NCBI RefSeq assembly: GCF_901709675.1
Contig: NC_051091.1
Location: 3,221,967 to 3,285,966 of the forward strand
Direction of reading: 5' to 3'
From: Syngnathus acus
Taxonomy: Eukaryota; Chordata; Actinopteri; Syngnathiformes; Syngnathidae
DNA length: 64,000 bases
This document shows, one piece after another, positions 38,171-54,450 of this stretch. The notes under the pieces were generated by a model that saw nothing but the letters and a program-made list of their open reading frames with translations, was not told the DNA's origin and did not search any database. Made by a program: the position numbers and the translations under genes. The stretch's first letter is position 1. Each line of letters begins with the position of its first letter.

Positions 38171-39770
38171 CTCTCCTTTTGTGCGTCTCGTCTTTCATTG
38201 AGTAGCTGTAGCGCAAAACACATCATCCGTGCTGATCTCTTCGTAGGTCAGTTTGGCTCTGACCATAAATGAATGTCGAGGGTGCTTCTTGCCGCTTTAT
38301 CAGACACCGTGCAATGATCCAGAGAGGGAATGGTGAAATGTGGAGAACAAGAAAGTCAAAGAGGGCAGGGCTCAATGCAACCTCATTTGGGGTGGAGCTT
38401 TTCAACGGTACCGGACTATATTTAATAAGTCCAACTTTTGTGCTTTTTTTCCTTTTCCCCTCATAAAGGCAAATGATTTCACAAAACATGCCTGTTTGAC
38501 AATATTAAGCTTAATCAAGCAATATTGCCAATTCTGGCAAAGTAACTGTTTCCATTTTGCATATGCAAAAGTAATTGGATAATGTTTACAATATTGTAAA
38601 CATCAAATTACTTTGGAATATGCTAAGCACAAGTTACTGCAAAAGAAGTGACCATTCTGTACGGAATTTTCCAAAAGGCATTGTTATTTACAGGGGTGTG
38701 TATGAAAAAAATGATGACTTCAGTTTAGAGAGCTGGAAAAGTACAGCAATCACATACTTCAGGTCTTGGCAGAGACCTTGATGAGTAAACCTGGAAAACC
38801 CAGAGGCATCCATCTATCTGCAGGTTTATCCTCTTGGAGCTCAAGGTGTAGTTTTGCTGATTGACAGGCGACGAGTGGTGTGTGCGAGCGTGTTGTGACT
38901 CATACATTACTTGCAAGGCATCACAACTTTCTAACGAAAGTATTTCCGACGTTAATATATACAACTAACTTGCTGAAACATGTATATCCATAAACTGTGT
39001 ACGATTTATTTTAATATATCATAATGAATCATTGGTAATAAAATTCCTCACACGGTAGCCTAGGGTACAAATTCTGCATTTGTGAACTACACTAGGCAGC
39101 GAGGACATTCCATCTTTGTTGACCTCTTCTGGCACAATTCTAAATTGCAGTACGGCTCAGAGTTTTCAGGCCCATGACAGTGACCTGATTTAAGATAACT
39201 GAAAAGGAAAATCATGCGGGAGTTGTTTGTCAATCGTGTTACTCAACACTCTCATTCGATTACATTTGCTAGAAATGCAATTTGCAACTTTGCGACGAGA
39301 AATGAAAAGTCATCAAAGTTGTGTGAGTGCAACTAATCTAGTAAACACTTTACAGCAATTATCATGACCGGAGCCGTTATCTCCGGAATTGGGTTGCGGT
39401 TGCAGGAGTGAAAATAACTTAACACAGATGTCTCCGTCTGGCAATAGAAACTCCTCCTGTGGGACCCCCCAAGCATTCCCCGGCCAGAGGAGTAACTTAA
39501 TCCCCGCAGTGTGTCCCGATTCCAGAAGCCTTGCAGTTGGTATCGGGGCACACGCTTACAAATATTGTCTGGCTAAACGTTCATCCATACCTTTGATGAC
39601 TCGCTTGTTTTATACGAATGATCATTAGACTTGTCTTGCAGCTCTTGATTTGAACCTTCTTAGTTTTGCTTTGTAAGGGCAGGATTTGAAATGTAGCTTT
39701 TCTACTGGATGTCATTTGATTGTTCAGATGCTCGCCCAACCCACACGCCAGCAACTTCTCAAATTTGATC
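38171..39770. other. Intergenic gap upstream of itga5, itga5 promoter side
   Basis: This holds the itga5 5' UTR and promoter (minus strand, above 38,170) and the space downstream of bin2. The itga5 ATG lies in GAGATGG. I see no further gene, no strong TATA box and no CpG-dense island by eye. Confidence 0.5.
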
Positions 39771-39776
39771 TTTATT
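39771..39776 (-). terminator. Candidate bin2 poly(A) signal
   Basis: AATAAA on the minus strand (plus TTTATT) lies 272 bases downstream of the bin2 stop codon (40,048-40,050), a plausible 3' UTR length. Confidence 0.55.
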
Positions 39777-40047
39777 GGCAAATATTATGAACTGCATTAA
39801 AAAAAAAACGTTTCACAGTGTTTCATGAGGAGAATAAAAATACAAACAGGAAAATGTTAGCTTTAGTTATCCAAATGGCTTCACAACATTTTGTTGCACA
39901 ACATCAAAACATGCAAGTATTCACAAAGGACTTGAATTTGTTTGTGCAGCTTCCACACCCAAAACAATTTGGAACATTTGTACACGCACGCGTGTGAGTC
40001 ACCACCTCCTCATGGGAGGAAGGCGAGTGAATGTTGCGTCAGTCCGC

Positions 40048-43000
40048 CTAAACGGGCCCAATGAGGTCTTCTGAGAAAGTCCCGGCATGATTTTCGGGAT
40101 CACTGTGCAGTTTCCAGCTCTCCTCCCGGACTCCTCTCAACAGACCTTCCTGTTGCAACACACAAACAGCAGACATAAATTAAACACAGGAGGACAGAAA
40201 TTAAGAAACAAAACAATGAAAGAGCTTTGCAGTGTATTTCTTTTGACAGTGAAGGGGAGAAGAACTAATTTACAAAACCCGAGAAACAGACCTGCTGGGT
40301 GTTGGCCAACACCAGGATTATTTCTCCTTGTTCAAACTGGAGTTGGCCACTTTCAGACATTGCCTGGCTCTTTAGCGCCACCCCCTGGTGTGAAACACAT
40401 CAATCAACATTCAGGATTGCCAGAGTTAACTTAAGCAATGTTGCCATTCTCCAAAAGAAATGTCACACAGGGTGAAACGGAGTACTGAATTTCTGAAACA
40501 TTTCTTCTGGTGGAATTATGAAAACAAACAATTGTAGTGGTGACTGGTGAATAGTAATCAGTAAGCATGCCCGCTTACCTTGTAAAGAAAGCCAGGAGGA
40601 TTGTGGCTATCGCAGTTATCGCCGGCCGGCTTCTTGACGTCAGATTCTTCTTCCTTCTTGTGTTCCTCCTCTTTCTCAGAGTGGGAAGGTCCGCGAGGGG
40701 CAGGAACCGGAGCCATTTTGGTCTTGGCTGCTTTTGCTGGCGCTTCGTCCTCCTGCTCACGAATGAGTGGCGCATCATTATCAAAGGTTGGCTCTTCACT
40801 GGCCATATCAGATTTCGGGACGGCAGAGTCATCCGACTGATTAGCAGGTAGCTCGGCCTCTAGCTCCACCGCCTCGAGACCTTCGCTTGTCGTGCTGTGG
40901 TCGCTGGGCTCGCTGACGCACAGCGACTGCCTGCTGGGTGTATTGGTACCGCAGGAGCTTAGGTCCTCCGAGTCTGAGGAAACCCCACTTTTGGTAGCGG
41001 TGACAGCATCCCCTACTATACTCATTTCGCCTGGGTTGCTTTGCGGCTCAGGAGAGGAGGGTAGATCATCTTTCCCATTTTCGGAATGGAGGGACACGTG
41101 ATCGGATGGGAAAGCTGTGTTACATGGGACCGGATTGGAGATGACCAAGGACCGCTTCTTCTTTGACTTTGCTGTAGTGCTGTGCAAAGATAAAGAATAG
41201 TTCATAAGGGACTCTGAGGACTACTTTTTATATATTATAAATATACACTACCGTTCAAAAGTTTGGGGTCACAAAATTGTTTGGGTGACCCCAAACTTTT
41301 GAACGGTAGTGTATATATTTATTTAGATAATTATTTATAGATTATATATATAATCTTCTGTGTAGAAAATCTTATAATATATATGTATACTTATATTCAT
41401 AGATTTTTTATAATCTTACACAAATAAGATATAATTTATAATATTTAATTCATAATATTTTATTATAATAATATTTACACTACCGTTCAAAAGTTTGGGG
41501 TCACCCAAACAATTTTGTGACCCCAAACTTTTGAACGGTAGTGTATATTCTTATTTTATTTAATATTATTAATATATATGTCATACATATTATTTAATAT
41601 GTTACCTGCTGCTCAGACCCTTTACGATGAAAGCTTTTCCAGAGTGCTGATCTTCTAACTCCTTCATCACATTGTACAAATCACGGTTGAGCTGCATATG
41701 GCCAAAATCATAAAATGTGTTGAAAAACAACAACTTTGGACTCAATGTTGATGCGCTTTAGAACTACAGAGGAAAAAGTGCCTTTTCTTACCACACTCAT
41801 TTCTTTATAAAAGACATCTCTCAGATTTGATACGTTTTGGAACACCGTTACGTAGCAACCGATGCGGCTGTGGACAAACAAATACACTGTCTGAAAGCCT
41901 TGGATGAATTTATATTCCGTTTTCGTTCACATTTAAGTGGTCAATCGTACCTCTGATAGAGAAGGGGCAGCTCCTCCCTCAGCTCATTATTGATCTCTTC
42001 AAAGACATTCTGGGATTTGTTGAACTCCTCCTCTGCCTATTAAAACAGGAGAGAAGATATGATGGATGCGCAATTGTCATCAAAATGCCTACTTGACACT
42101 ACCTTGGCAATTTTAACATCATCCTTTTTCTTGGCACTCTGCAGCGCCTCCAGGTGGTGACGCGCTGAATCGTAATCCACCAGCTTTCGACCGCGTTTCG
42201 CCACTCTTTCCTAAAACACACATGCTCAAGCCGTTTTGTATCATTTTAACGGCGTCAAGGCCAAAATGTTCATTTTGTATACGGGCACAGACAAAAAAAA
42301 AAAACAGGATACCTTGACCTCTGGAAACTGGTATGTATAGTTTTCCACGGTGCGCACAATCTGGTCATTCATTTTCTCCTCATAGTCGTTCCACAGTAAA
42401 TCTTCACTCTAAATCATGAAGAATTCATTGAAAATTAGGAATACCAAATTATTGTGTCGGCTACATTTCCAATTGCAACAAATTGATATATTAAAGGAAC
42501 AGCACGAGTCAATACTAATCAAAAAAATACAAAACAATGAAAATACTTTGATGATGACAGCAAGGTCATCCGCTCCGTTCCAGTCTGATTCGTAAACCTC
42601 CTGCAAAGTCTGGGACAGCCGCTTCGACGTCTCGTGTACAGCTGCGGAAATGGGAATGAATATTAGATCACGTTGCCAGTTTTGCATCGGCGGCACTTGG
42701 AGCATTAATGTAGCATTGTTTTCAAAGTGTATGGCAATGTTACACCCACAACGAGAAGGTCAACACAACACTTGCTTCCTGACTGTCGCTCATATTGTTA
42801 ATAGCCAACAATACAAAAAAAGCAAAACGTTTCCCCAACAAAGGGCTGACTCTGATTTTACTTTTCTTCGAGGCGACGCAGACATCATTGCAAAATTGAC
42901 TGCAGGCTCCAAAAATAGTCCAAATTCACTTCCCATTTCCTCACTAGCTCCATTTCAGATGAAAGTCTCAGTTTGTTGGAAGAAGTGTCTCTGAAAATAT

Positions 43001-44391
43001 TTGAACGCATTGGAAACTTGCCTTTCACAGCACCATAGTAGGCCCTCACATCTTTAAGCAACCTGCTTCCATGAACCTGTGTGCAGACAATAAATAAATA
43101 CATACATACATAAATAAATAAACAGCATGAGTTGCAAGATACTGCGTTAACACAACTCTATGTAGAAGGTTGAAAGAGTCCAAATGGTATTTCTTCAATA
43201 TTGTTAACTTTAATAGAATTCTTAATGAATTTTGTTAAGTGAAAATAGTTGTCACATTAGCCTTCAACATCCTTCCTATTGGAAAGCAGTACTGCCAAAA
43301 TGCAGTAGTAAAAGTGCTTTAAGGAACTCAATATTTAGTGCTTTCTTGAATAGTTACTTTGTTTTTTAACAAGGTTTTTCATAGACAAAGTAGCAAAATG
43401 TACAGATGAGGGTGGGGCAGTGTATGACAACACTTTATGTCACAAAAAAAAAAAAGAGTTCAAAGACAATTAGTTGCCTTTTATTTACGCTTTGCATTAA
43501 ATAACTTTCTTTAACCATGTTGGCCTACTTTATGATGTACCTGTTGTTTGTTGAGGTTCTGCGAGCAAACCTCAAAATGTTCATCCTTGGTCTCCAAGGT
43601 TTTGCCCAGTTTTTGAAGGACCTGTGTGAACATAATATTGAGATTTTAGCTTTTTTTTTTCAACATATCGATTTTATTGCGATCCATTTGCATAAAGTTC
43701 CATTTCACTGTATGATGTGGATATATTGTCTGTTATGCAAAACCAGCAGCTCGTTCATTTCTGACAATAACTAAGAGAGGCTGTTAATTTAGGAATGGTG
43801 TCACATGATAGGTGATCATGAACTCCCCAAATACCTTTTACGTCTTTGCATCATCTCAATAAATACATACCAGTATTTGTTTCCCAGCACTGCTCATGAT
43901 GACTTTCACCTTTAATCTGAATCACTAACATATTTTTGGGTCTGCAAAGGCAGAGCACCAAAATCCACCAAAACCTTACTTTAATGGTAGAATGTTCAGA
44001 AAGCAACGGAAGTTCACAATGAGGAAGTGGTGACTTGGAGGGGGAAAGCTGTGCGGTACTAAACAACACTGTGATGATTTGACAAAACAAATTCGACAAG
44101 TGGTTTCGCCATGACAATTAACGGGACACTTTTAACTAATGTTACCACAGAACACAGTACAGAAAATGATCACAGCACATTCCAGACGCAACAGCAGATA
44201 TTCCATTTGCTACACTTGGAAAAACAAAAAAAGTGTCCTTTCTCCTGGACCGTGCTTCCCATCAACGCTAAATACCATCTCGAGATTCGACTTACCTTTT
44301 CTTGTGCGCGACTCAATGACCTCTGGACCCGTTTAGCCAGAAATCCAGCACTCGCCTGCAGGTTCTGACCCGTTTTGTGATTCTCAGCCAT
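40048..44391 (-). CDS. bin2: Bridging integrator 2 (N-BAR protein) with a degenerate C-terminal SH3
   Basis: Twelve coding exons join in phase to 524 residues: 44391-44296, 43621-43541, 43076-43022, 42641-42547, 42408-42313, 42210-42103, 42036-41951, 41867-41792, 41691-41606, 41179-40579, 40384-40292, 40149-40048. Residues 1-259 form an amphiphysin/BIN-type N-BAR: the amphipathic start [15 protein letters not shown], then [52 protein letters not shown] and [21 protein letters not shown], all closest to BIN2. Exon 10 encodes about 200 residues of Ser/Glu-rich, disordered-looking linker. Residues about 455-524 align with the BIN1 SH3 but lack its ALYDY-type start and its Trp (EGLLRGV where BIN1 has EGWLMGV). 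The BAR dimer senses and bends membrane. In mammals BIN2 acts in leukocyte podosomes and platelets and heterodimerises with BIN1. The intron after exon 3 uses a GC donor. A 5' UTR exon probably ends at 44,707 (donor CAG|GTGAGT). Confidence 0.9.
41244..41545. mobile_element. Nested fold-back element, copy 2 (bin2 intron 9)
   Basis: Complete form of the element also found at 24,541. Two intact about 70-base hairpins (41,244-41,313 and 41,476-41,545), built from TACACTACCGTTCAAAAGTT and its inverse around AAAATTGTTTGGG, flank about 160 bases of AT-rich sequence. That interior is nearly identical in the two copies. It sits in the intron between bin2 exons 9 and 10 and has no open frame. Confidence 0.88.
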
Positions 44392-44746
44392 GGTCCTCTG
44401 CGGTCTCCTTTACAACGGAATGAAATCAGCCTTGTATGCTTCCTCTTGAAATACAACGTGCCTGCCTTCTAACTGGAGGCGATGGAGGTGGAGCAACAAG
44501 GCAGATGACATGAATCAACATATGCACGCGCACGTATGCACGCGCACGCGCACGCACACACACATGGTAAGTGAATTCCTTGACATCACCGACGACGTGT
44601 CGTCATTATTGGGCGTCTCTGCATGTCCCAATGTGTTGAAACAATACTTTTCTATCGTTGCAAAAGTAAACTGGCTTCTTCAACCCGCAGTCATCCATCC
44701 ACTCACCTGAAAAGCTTACGTGTCGATAGCGTCGGATGAAGCGGAG

Positions 44747-44757
44747 CTGACTCAGCA
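44747..44757 (+). promoter_or_regulatory. ARE / MARE-like element (Nrf2-small Maf type)
   Basis: The sequence CTGACTCAGCA contains TGACTCAGC, which fits the antioxidant response consensus TGACNNNGC and nearly completes the Maf palindrome TGCTGACTCAGCA (12 of 13). Thioredoxin reductase is a classic Nrf2 target in mammals. The site is about 930 bases upstream of the txnrd3 ATG but about 360 bases upstream of the bin2 ATG, so either gene or both could use it. Confidence 0.55.
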
Positions 44758-45477
44758 AAGTGACGCAAAAACGACGCTGAGCAAGAAATTATCATCTTTA
44801 CAATCAAAATATACGTGAGAAAAATATTCAGCAAAAACTCGTGTTACTTTTTAATATATTAAAAAAGAAAAGTTCACAAAAGCACAATAAAGGGAATATA
44901 CATATTGGATATTTATGCTTCTTGTAGAAACCCGCTTTGCTTTGTGGTCTGTTTTGTTGGAATGACGGGACAGTTCATTTCCATCGTGGATAATTAACCC
45001 CTCTCTCGATACAGGTCTAGATGTGTTAAAAATAATGAGATAAATTGCACTAACTTACTTTGCGTTTACTTTACGCGCACCAGAGTTAACAGTCCCAGAA
45101 ATTGCGAAACCTGTCACTTGTCATTGCATGTGCTGACCAACAGTCGGCGCCAGATACCAACTATCTACTAGTTGCCTTCACGGGTGCTTTTGTTGTCAGT
45201 TCTTTTAGCTTTAGGACAATTTTGTCCAACTGTTGTTGTTTTTCGTCCAAGTAGATCATATTTAACATTTATTTAATGCGACAATTCAGAGGGAATTTTA
45301 TTATTGTGGCACTTTTATGGCATGTTACCAGGCAACCCGGTGACGTTTTTATTTTTATTTTTGGAGGGTTGGTTTAGTGTTAAGTATTGACCGAATGGGC
45401 GGAGTACATTTGGACAAAAAGAGACCCTGACAAACGGGAGACGACATACTACAAATCGAGCGCATCATATAGCTGTC

Positions 45478-45483
45478 TATAAA
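45478..45483 (+). promoter_or_regulatory. TATA box candidate for txnrd3
   Basis: TATAAA (in TCTATAAACCAG) would put transcription start near 45,505-45,515 and give a 5' UTR of about 170 bases. This is a positional inference; a GC-rich box lies about 80 bases further upstream. Confidence 0.4.
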
Positions 45484-45679
45484 CCAGTGGGAGGACCGTT
45501 GTCGCATTCGGGCGCGGTTTGGGCTGCTTGCAGACGGGAAGGCGACCAGTGGTCCGATTGTTTTTCAGCGTCGTCCTTTGAAGAAAACTCAAGAAAAAGC
45601 TCGATTTTTTCCTCTACTTTTTCCTCGGTGCACACCGGCCGGCTGCTGAAGGCTCGGACAGAAATATCTAATCTCGAAA

Positions 45680-51466
<5,787 letters not shown>

Positions 51467-52225
51467 ACCCTGCTCGTTTAGCAGAATGCTCTCATGTGGT
51501 CCACCGAGCCATCTTCTCTTAGCTTCCAAACAACCTCAACCTTCAACTCCAGCTGTTCCCTTTAGTGGGCAGTTGTTTCTCAGGACAAATTGCATAATGC
51601 GGCCAGCAGTATCTGAAAAACCACAGGTGCTCATTTTTGGTTTAGTGGGAGCTAAGAAGAGGATGCCAGCTCACTCCGCTTGAGCTGAATTGATAAGAGG
51701 GCATTCTGCTGAACAGCGGGGTTACTCTGCTGACAAATGACTGGGCTCTGGTCAGTGTCCTTCTCTGAGGAGCGAGGGTATGCGCATCACTCTTGTGATG
51801 TTTCTGTATGCCTGAGCTCTTTTTGATGTCCTTGCCTGGAAACCAAAATGCTTTGGTGGGCAGGGATTGAGTCACCTCAGCAGAAGTGGCTGATAGTGTC
51901 CCAGACCCTTCGTCCAAATTTTCTACAACCCCCCCCCATTAAGTTGAATGGCAAACTGTCACCTGTCCATGCACAAATGTACTCAGTCTTCTGTGCATTA
52001 ATGCTTCTGTTACTTAATTTCATTCTGCCATATTTGTAAACAGTCGCTTTCCATCTGTACTTTCTATGTAGTTTTGTGTTGCACATTTGTGCTGCGCTAA
52101 ACTCCTGTTTGAAATATAAATTACACTCTTCAAATAATCCAACAAAAATGAGATGTAATCAAGAACAATTTACTCAAAGCTGTTCATTCTGCTTTGGTTT
52201 TATTTTGTGGCGTATGATTATTAAA
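51467..52225 (+). other. txnrd3: txnrd3 3' UTR and poly(A) signal
   Basis: The sequence from the TAA stop to ATTAAA at 52,220-52,225 contains the SECIS and no other open frame of note. An alternative AATAAA lies near 52,325. Confidence 0.6.
51811..51880 (+). promoter_or_regulatory. txnrd3: SECIS element (form 2) in the txnrd3 3' UTR
   Basis: About 365 bases after the Sec codon, the 5' core TGAT (51,824-51,827) faces TGAG (51,868-51,871) to give the tandem G.A/A.G quartet. Helix II pairs CCTTGCC (51,830-51,836) with GGCAGGG. The unpaired AAA sits at 51,840-51,842, and an extra mini-stem CCAAA/TTTGG in the apical part makes it form 2. Below the core, CTGAG (51,812-51,816) pairs with CTCAG (51,876-51,880). 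The element recruits SBP2 and eEFSec to decode UGA as selenocysteine. The 5' core base before TGA is T rather than the usual A. Confidence 0.85.
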
Positions 52226-52329
52226 GTATGTAAAAGATGTAGCCAATCTTAGATAACAAGTCTCTAAATCTATTGTGAATTATTTTTTTTTTGTCTGGAC
52301 ACTTGGTATAGCGCTCGAGAAAAAAATAA

Positions 52330-54450
52330 AAACAATTTTGGACAATGTTTTGAAATCTGCAAATGTTTGCATGCTATGTGGTAACACGGGTGTGCGATAT
52401 CTTGCAACACATAGATACAATGGATCAAAAATAATCTATTTAAGTGAGCCGGCTATTCACATCGGCCAGATCAGAGAGCCCTGCAGAAATATCAGGTGAT
52501 CAGTCGCGTCACTGGTGCGAAGCCTTCATTCAATGGTCACATCTGACAACAGAACAGTGTGTCACCTGCATTGGTTGCCATAACCACACAGCCTTTGATT
52601 GCTTTCTTTTATTCAGCCCATTTTATTACGCACACTTTTCTTATGAGCCGATTCAGTGACATTTGTTATTCTGTTCTGGCCCAACGACCTGTTTGAAGAA
52701 ATGAAACAAACTGGGCCGACTGATCCATGTGGTTGCTACAAGAAGGTTTTATCCAATGGGCACATTTATAAGTCTTATTTAACAATTAATCTCCCCAGCC
52801 TTTTCAAATGGAGTCGGAAATTTAGAGCATTAATGCTTTCTCAGAACAGTTACTATCATCTCTAGCTTTCAAATGGTACCATTGTCCTAATTTCGTGCAT
52901 TGTTCCCATGATACCACTAAAAGGCTCCAAGCAGGTCTTGTGAGCACAAAATTAGTAACTACATACATTTGCTGACAGTCGATTGTATAACAGGACTCCA
53001 GTTAATCGCAATCTCAGTTTCACTCTGACTTGCAATTTACAGCACACTCGTCACTGGGGAGTGCCGAACTTGCGTAACCCAACCTGACATTTTCATTTTG
53101 ATGTGACTCAACCATTATCCACTGATCATGTGGTGTAAATGATGCTCAAAACAAAATTCTTTGTATTCCTTGTAGCTACTCATTGATAAGATATTGACTT
53201 TTTCGTCATTCTTTTACCTCGACAAACAGTGATTTATCTTGCTATGTTCAGGAAGCACCACAAAAAAATTTACTTTGAACATTTTCTTCTGGGGCGGTGT
53301 CCTGTTTAACTGCTCCAGAGTGACATGAGCTTTTTAGTTGCTCCATGGAGGTCAATTTGGTGCAAAAGTAACATCAAGAAAATGTTCCTACAAGTATGGT
53401 TCTTTTTGCTATAAACTATTTATTGCCATAAACTTTATTATGTTTTATTATTATTCGTTTCTCTTGCTACGACAGCAACTTTTCTTTTCTTCAGCTACAA
53501 GTAAACTGCACCAAATTCCCCTTTTTTAACTGCAGGTTACTCTTTGCCTACAACTACAAACCTTCTATACAAACGCCACTAGGGGGCACTGCAGAACTAC
53601 AATGTCTTGCTGACACAAGCAAACAAATTACAGGATAATATTATTGCACTTTATCGGGCATTTGCACGCCCCTATTGTGGAATAAACATTTCCAACGTCG
53701 AAGCCAAACATAATATGAATATGTCTCGTGCGTCCAAGCTGTGTTACAGGAAAACAATTCTGTTCAATTTATCATCTCCAAATTAAAAGCACACAGACGT
53801 TTCATAAGAAATGTTTTTATTACGATAAACAATCACTACGACGCATTTTTTAAAATTTATTTATACTATACAGCTGGGTGCAGAACACTGAAATATCCCA
53901 CAATCACATTTTGTCAGGCAGTTTCATCATTAATCGCTCCAGTCCCTAACTAGCAATGACATATCATATTTAGAATCCAATCAGTGTTCGTTTGCATTAG
54001 CGCTAGCTTCACCAAATCCGAAATTAGCAACGCATGATGATATGATGATATCACATTGTAATTGTATTGAAGGGCAATGTGGGCGTTTTATTTTGAAAGG
54101 TTCAGCAGCTGTTTCCGGGCTGGGGAGGGAACAGTTAACTGGGCACGGACGGACCCTTTGGAAAGAAGCCACCCGGGCGTCGAGAGCACCTCTTAACACA
54201 ATGCCTCGCCTGCTTTAACACGCGCGTTCGGACTGGCTTCGGTACCGGGGTAACCTGCGCTTCCGATCCCGCTTCTTCATCACTGGACACGCGAGGATGC
54301 TCTGGAAGTTAAGGAGCAGCAAAGGTCAGAAAGACAGATCGATGCCCATCATCAAATAGACAGCCGGCGGTCCGAGCGAACAAAAACACCTTTTTGCATG
54401 AACCCCTGCAAGAACTGGTCGTCAGCTCGGTCTCCTCCTGAGGATTCAGG
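52330..54450. other. txnrd3-chst13 intergenic region and chst13 5' UTR
   Basis: No coding exon was found. The region contains the CTCF-type motif at 53,576, AT-rich sequence with poly-T runs, and towards 54,100-54,450 a GC-richer stretch that probably includes the chst13 promoter and 5' UTR. An in-frame TGA sits four codons before the chst13 ATG. Confidence 0.5.
53576..53590 (+). promoter_or_regulatory. Strong CTCF-type motif
   Basis: CCACTAGGGGGCACT fits the vertebrate CTCF core (CCASYAGRKGGCRS) at every position, in forward orientation. It lies between txnrd3 and chst13. Binding is inferred from sequence only, and the motif is also carried by some fish repeats. Confidence 0.55.

Larger units (their letters stand above)
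44392..45679. promoter_or_regulatory. Divergent bin2 / txnrd3 upstream region
   Basis: About 1.3 kb separates the bin2 ATG (minus) from the txnrd3 ATG (plus). It contains the probable bin2 5' UTR exon (donor at 44,706-44,701), a CG/CA alternating tract (44,521-44,564) inside the first bin2 intron, an ARE/MARE-like site at 44,747, a GGGCGG box at 45,395 and a TATAAA at 45,478. No other gene fits here. Confidence 0.6.
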
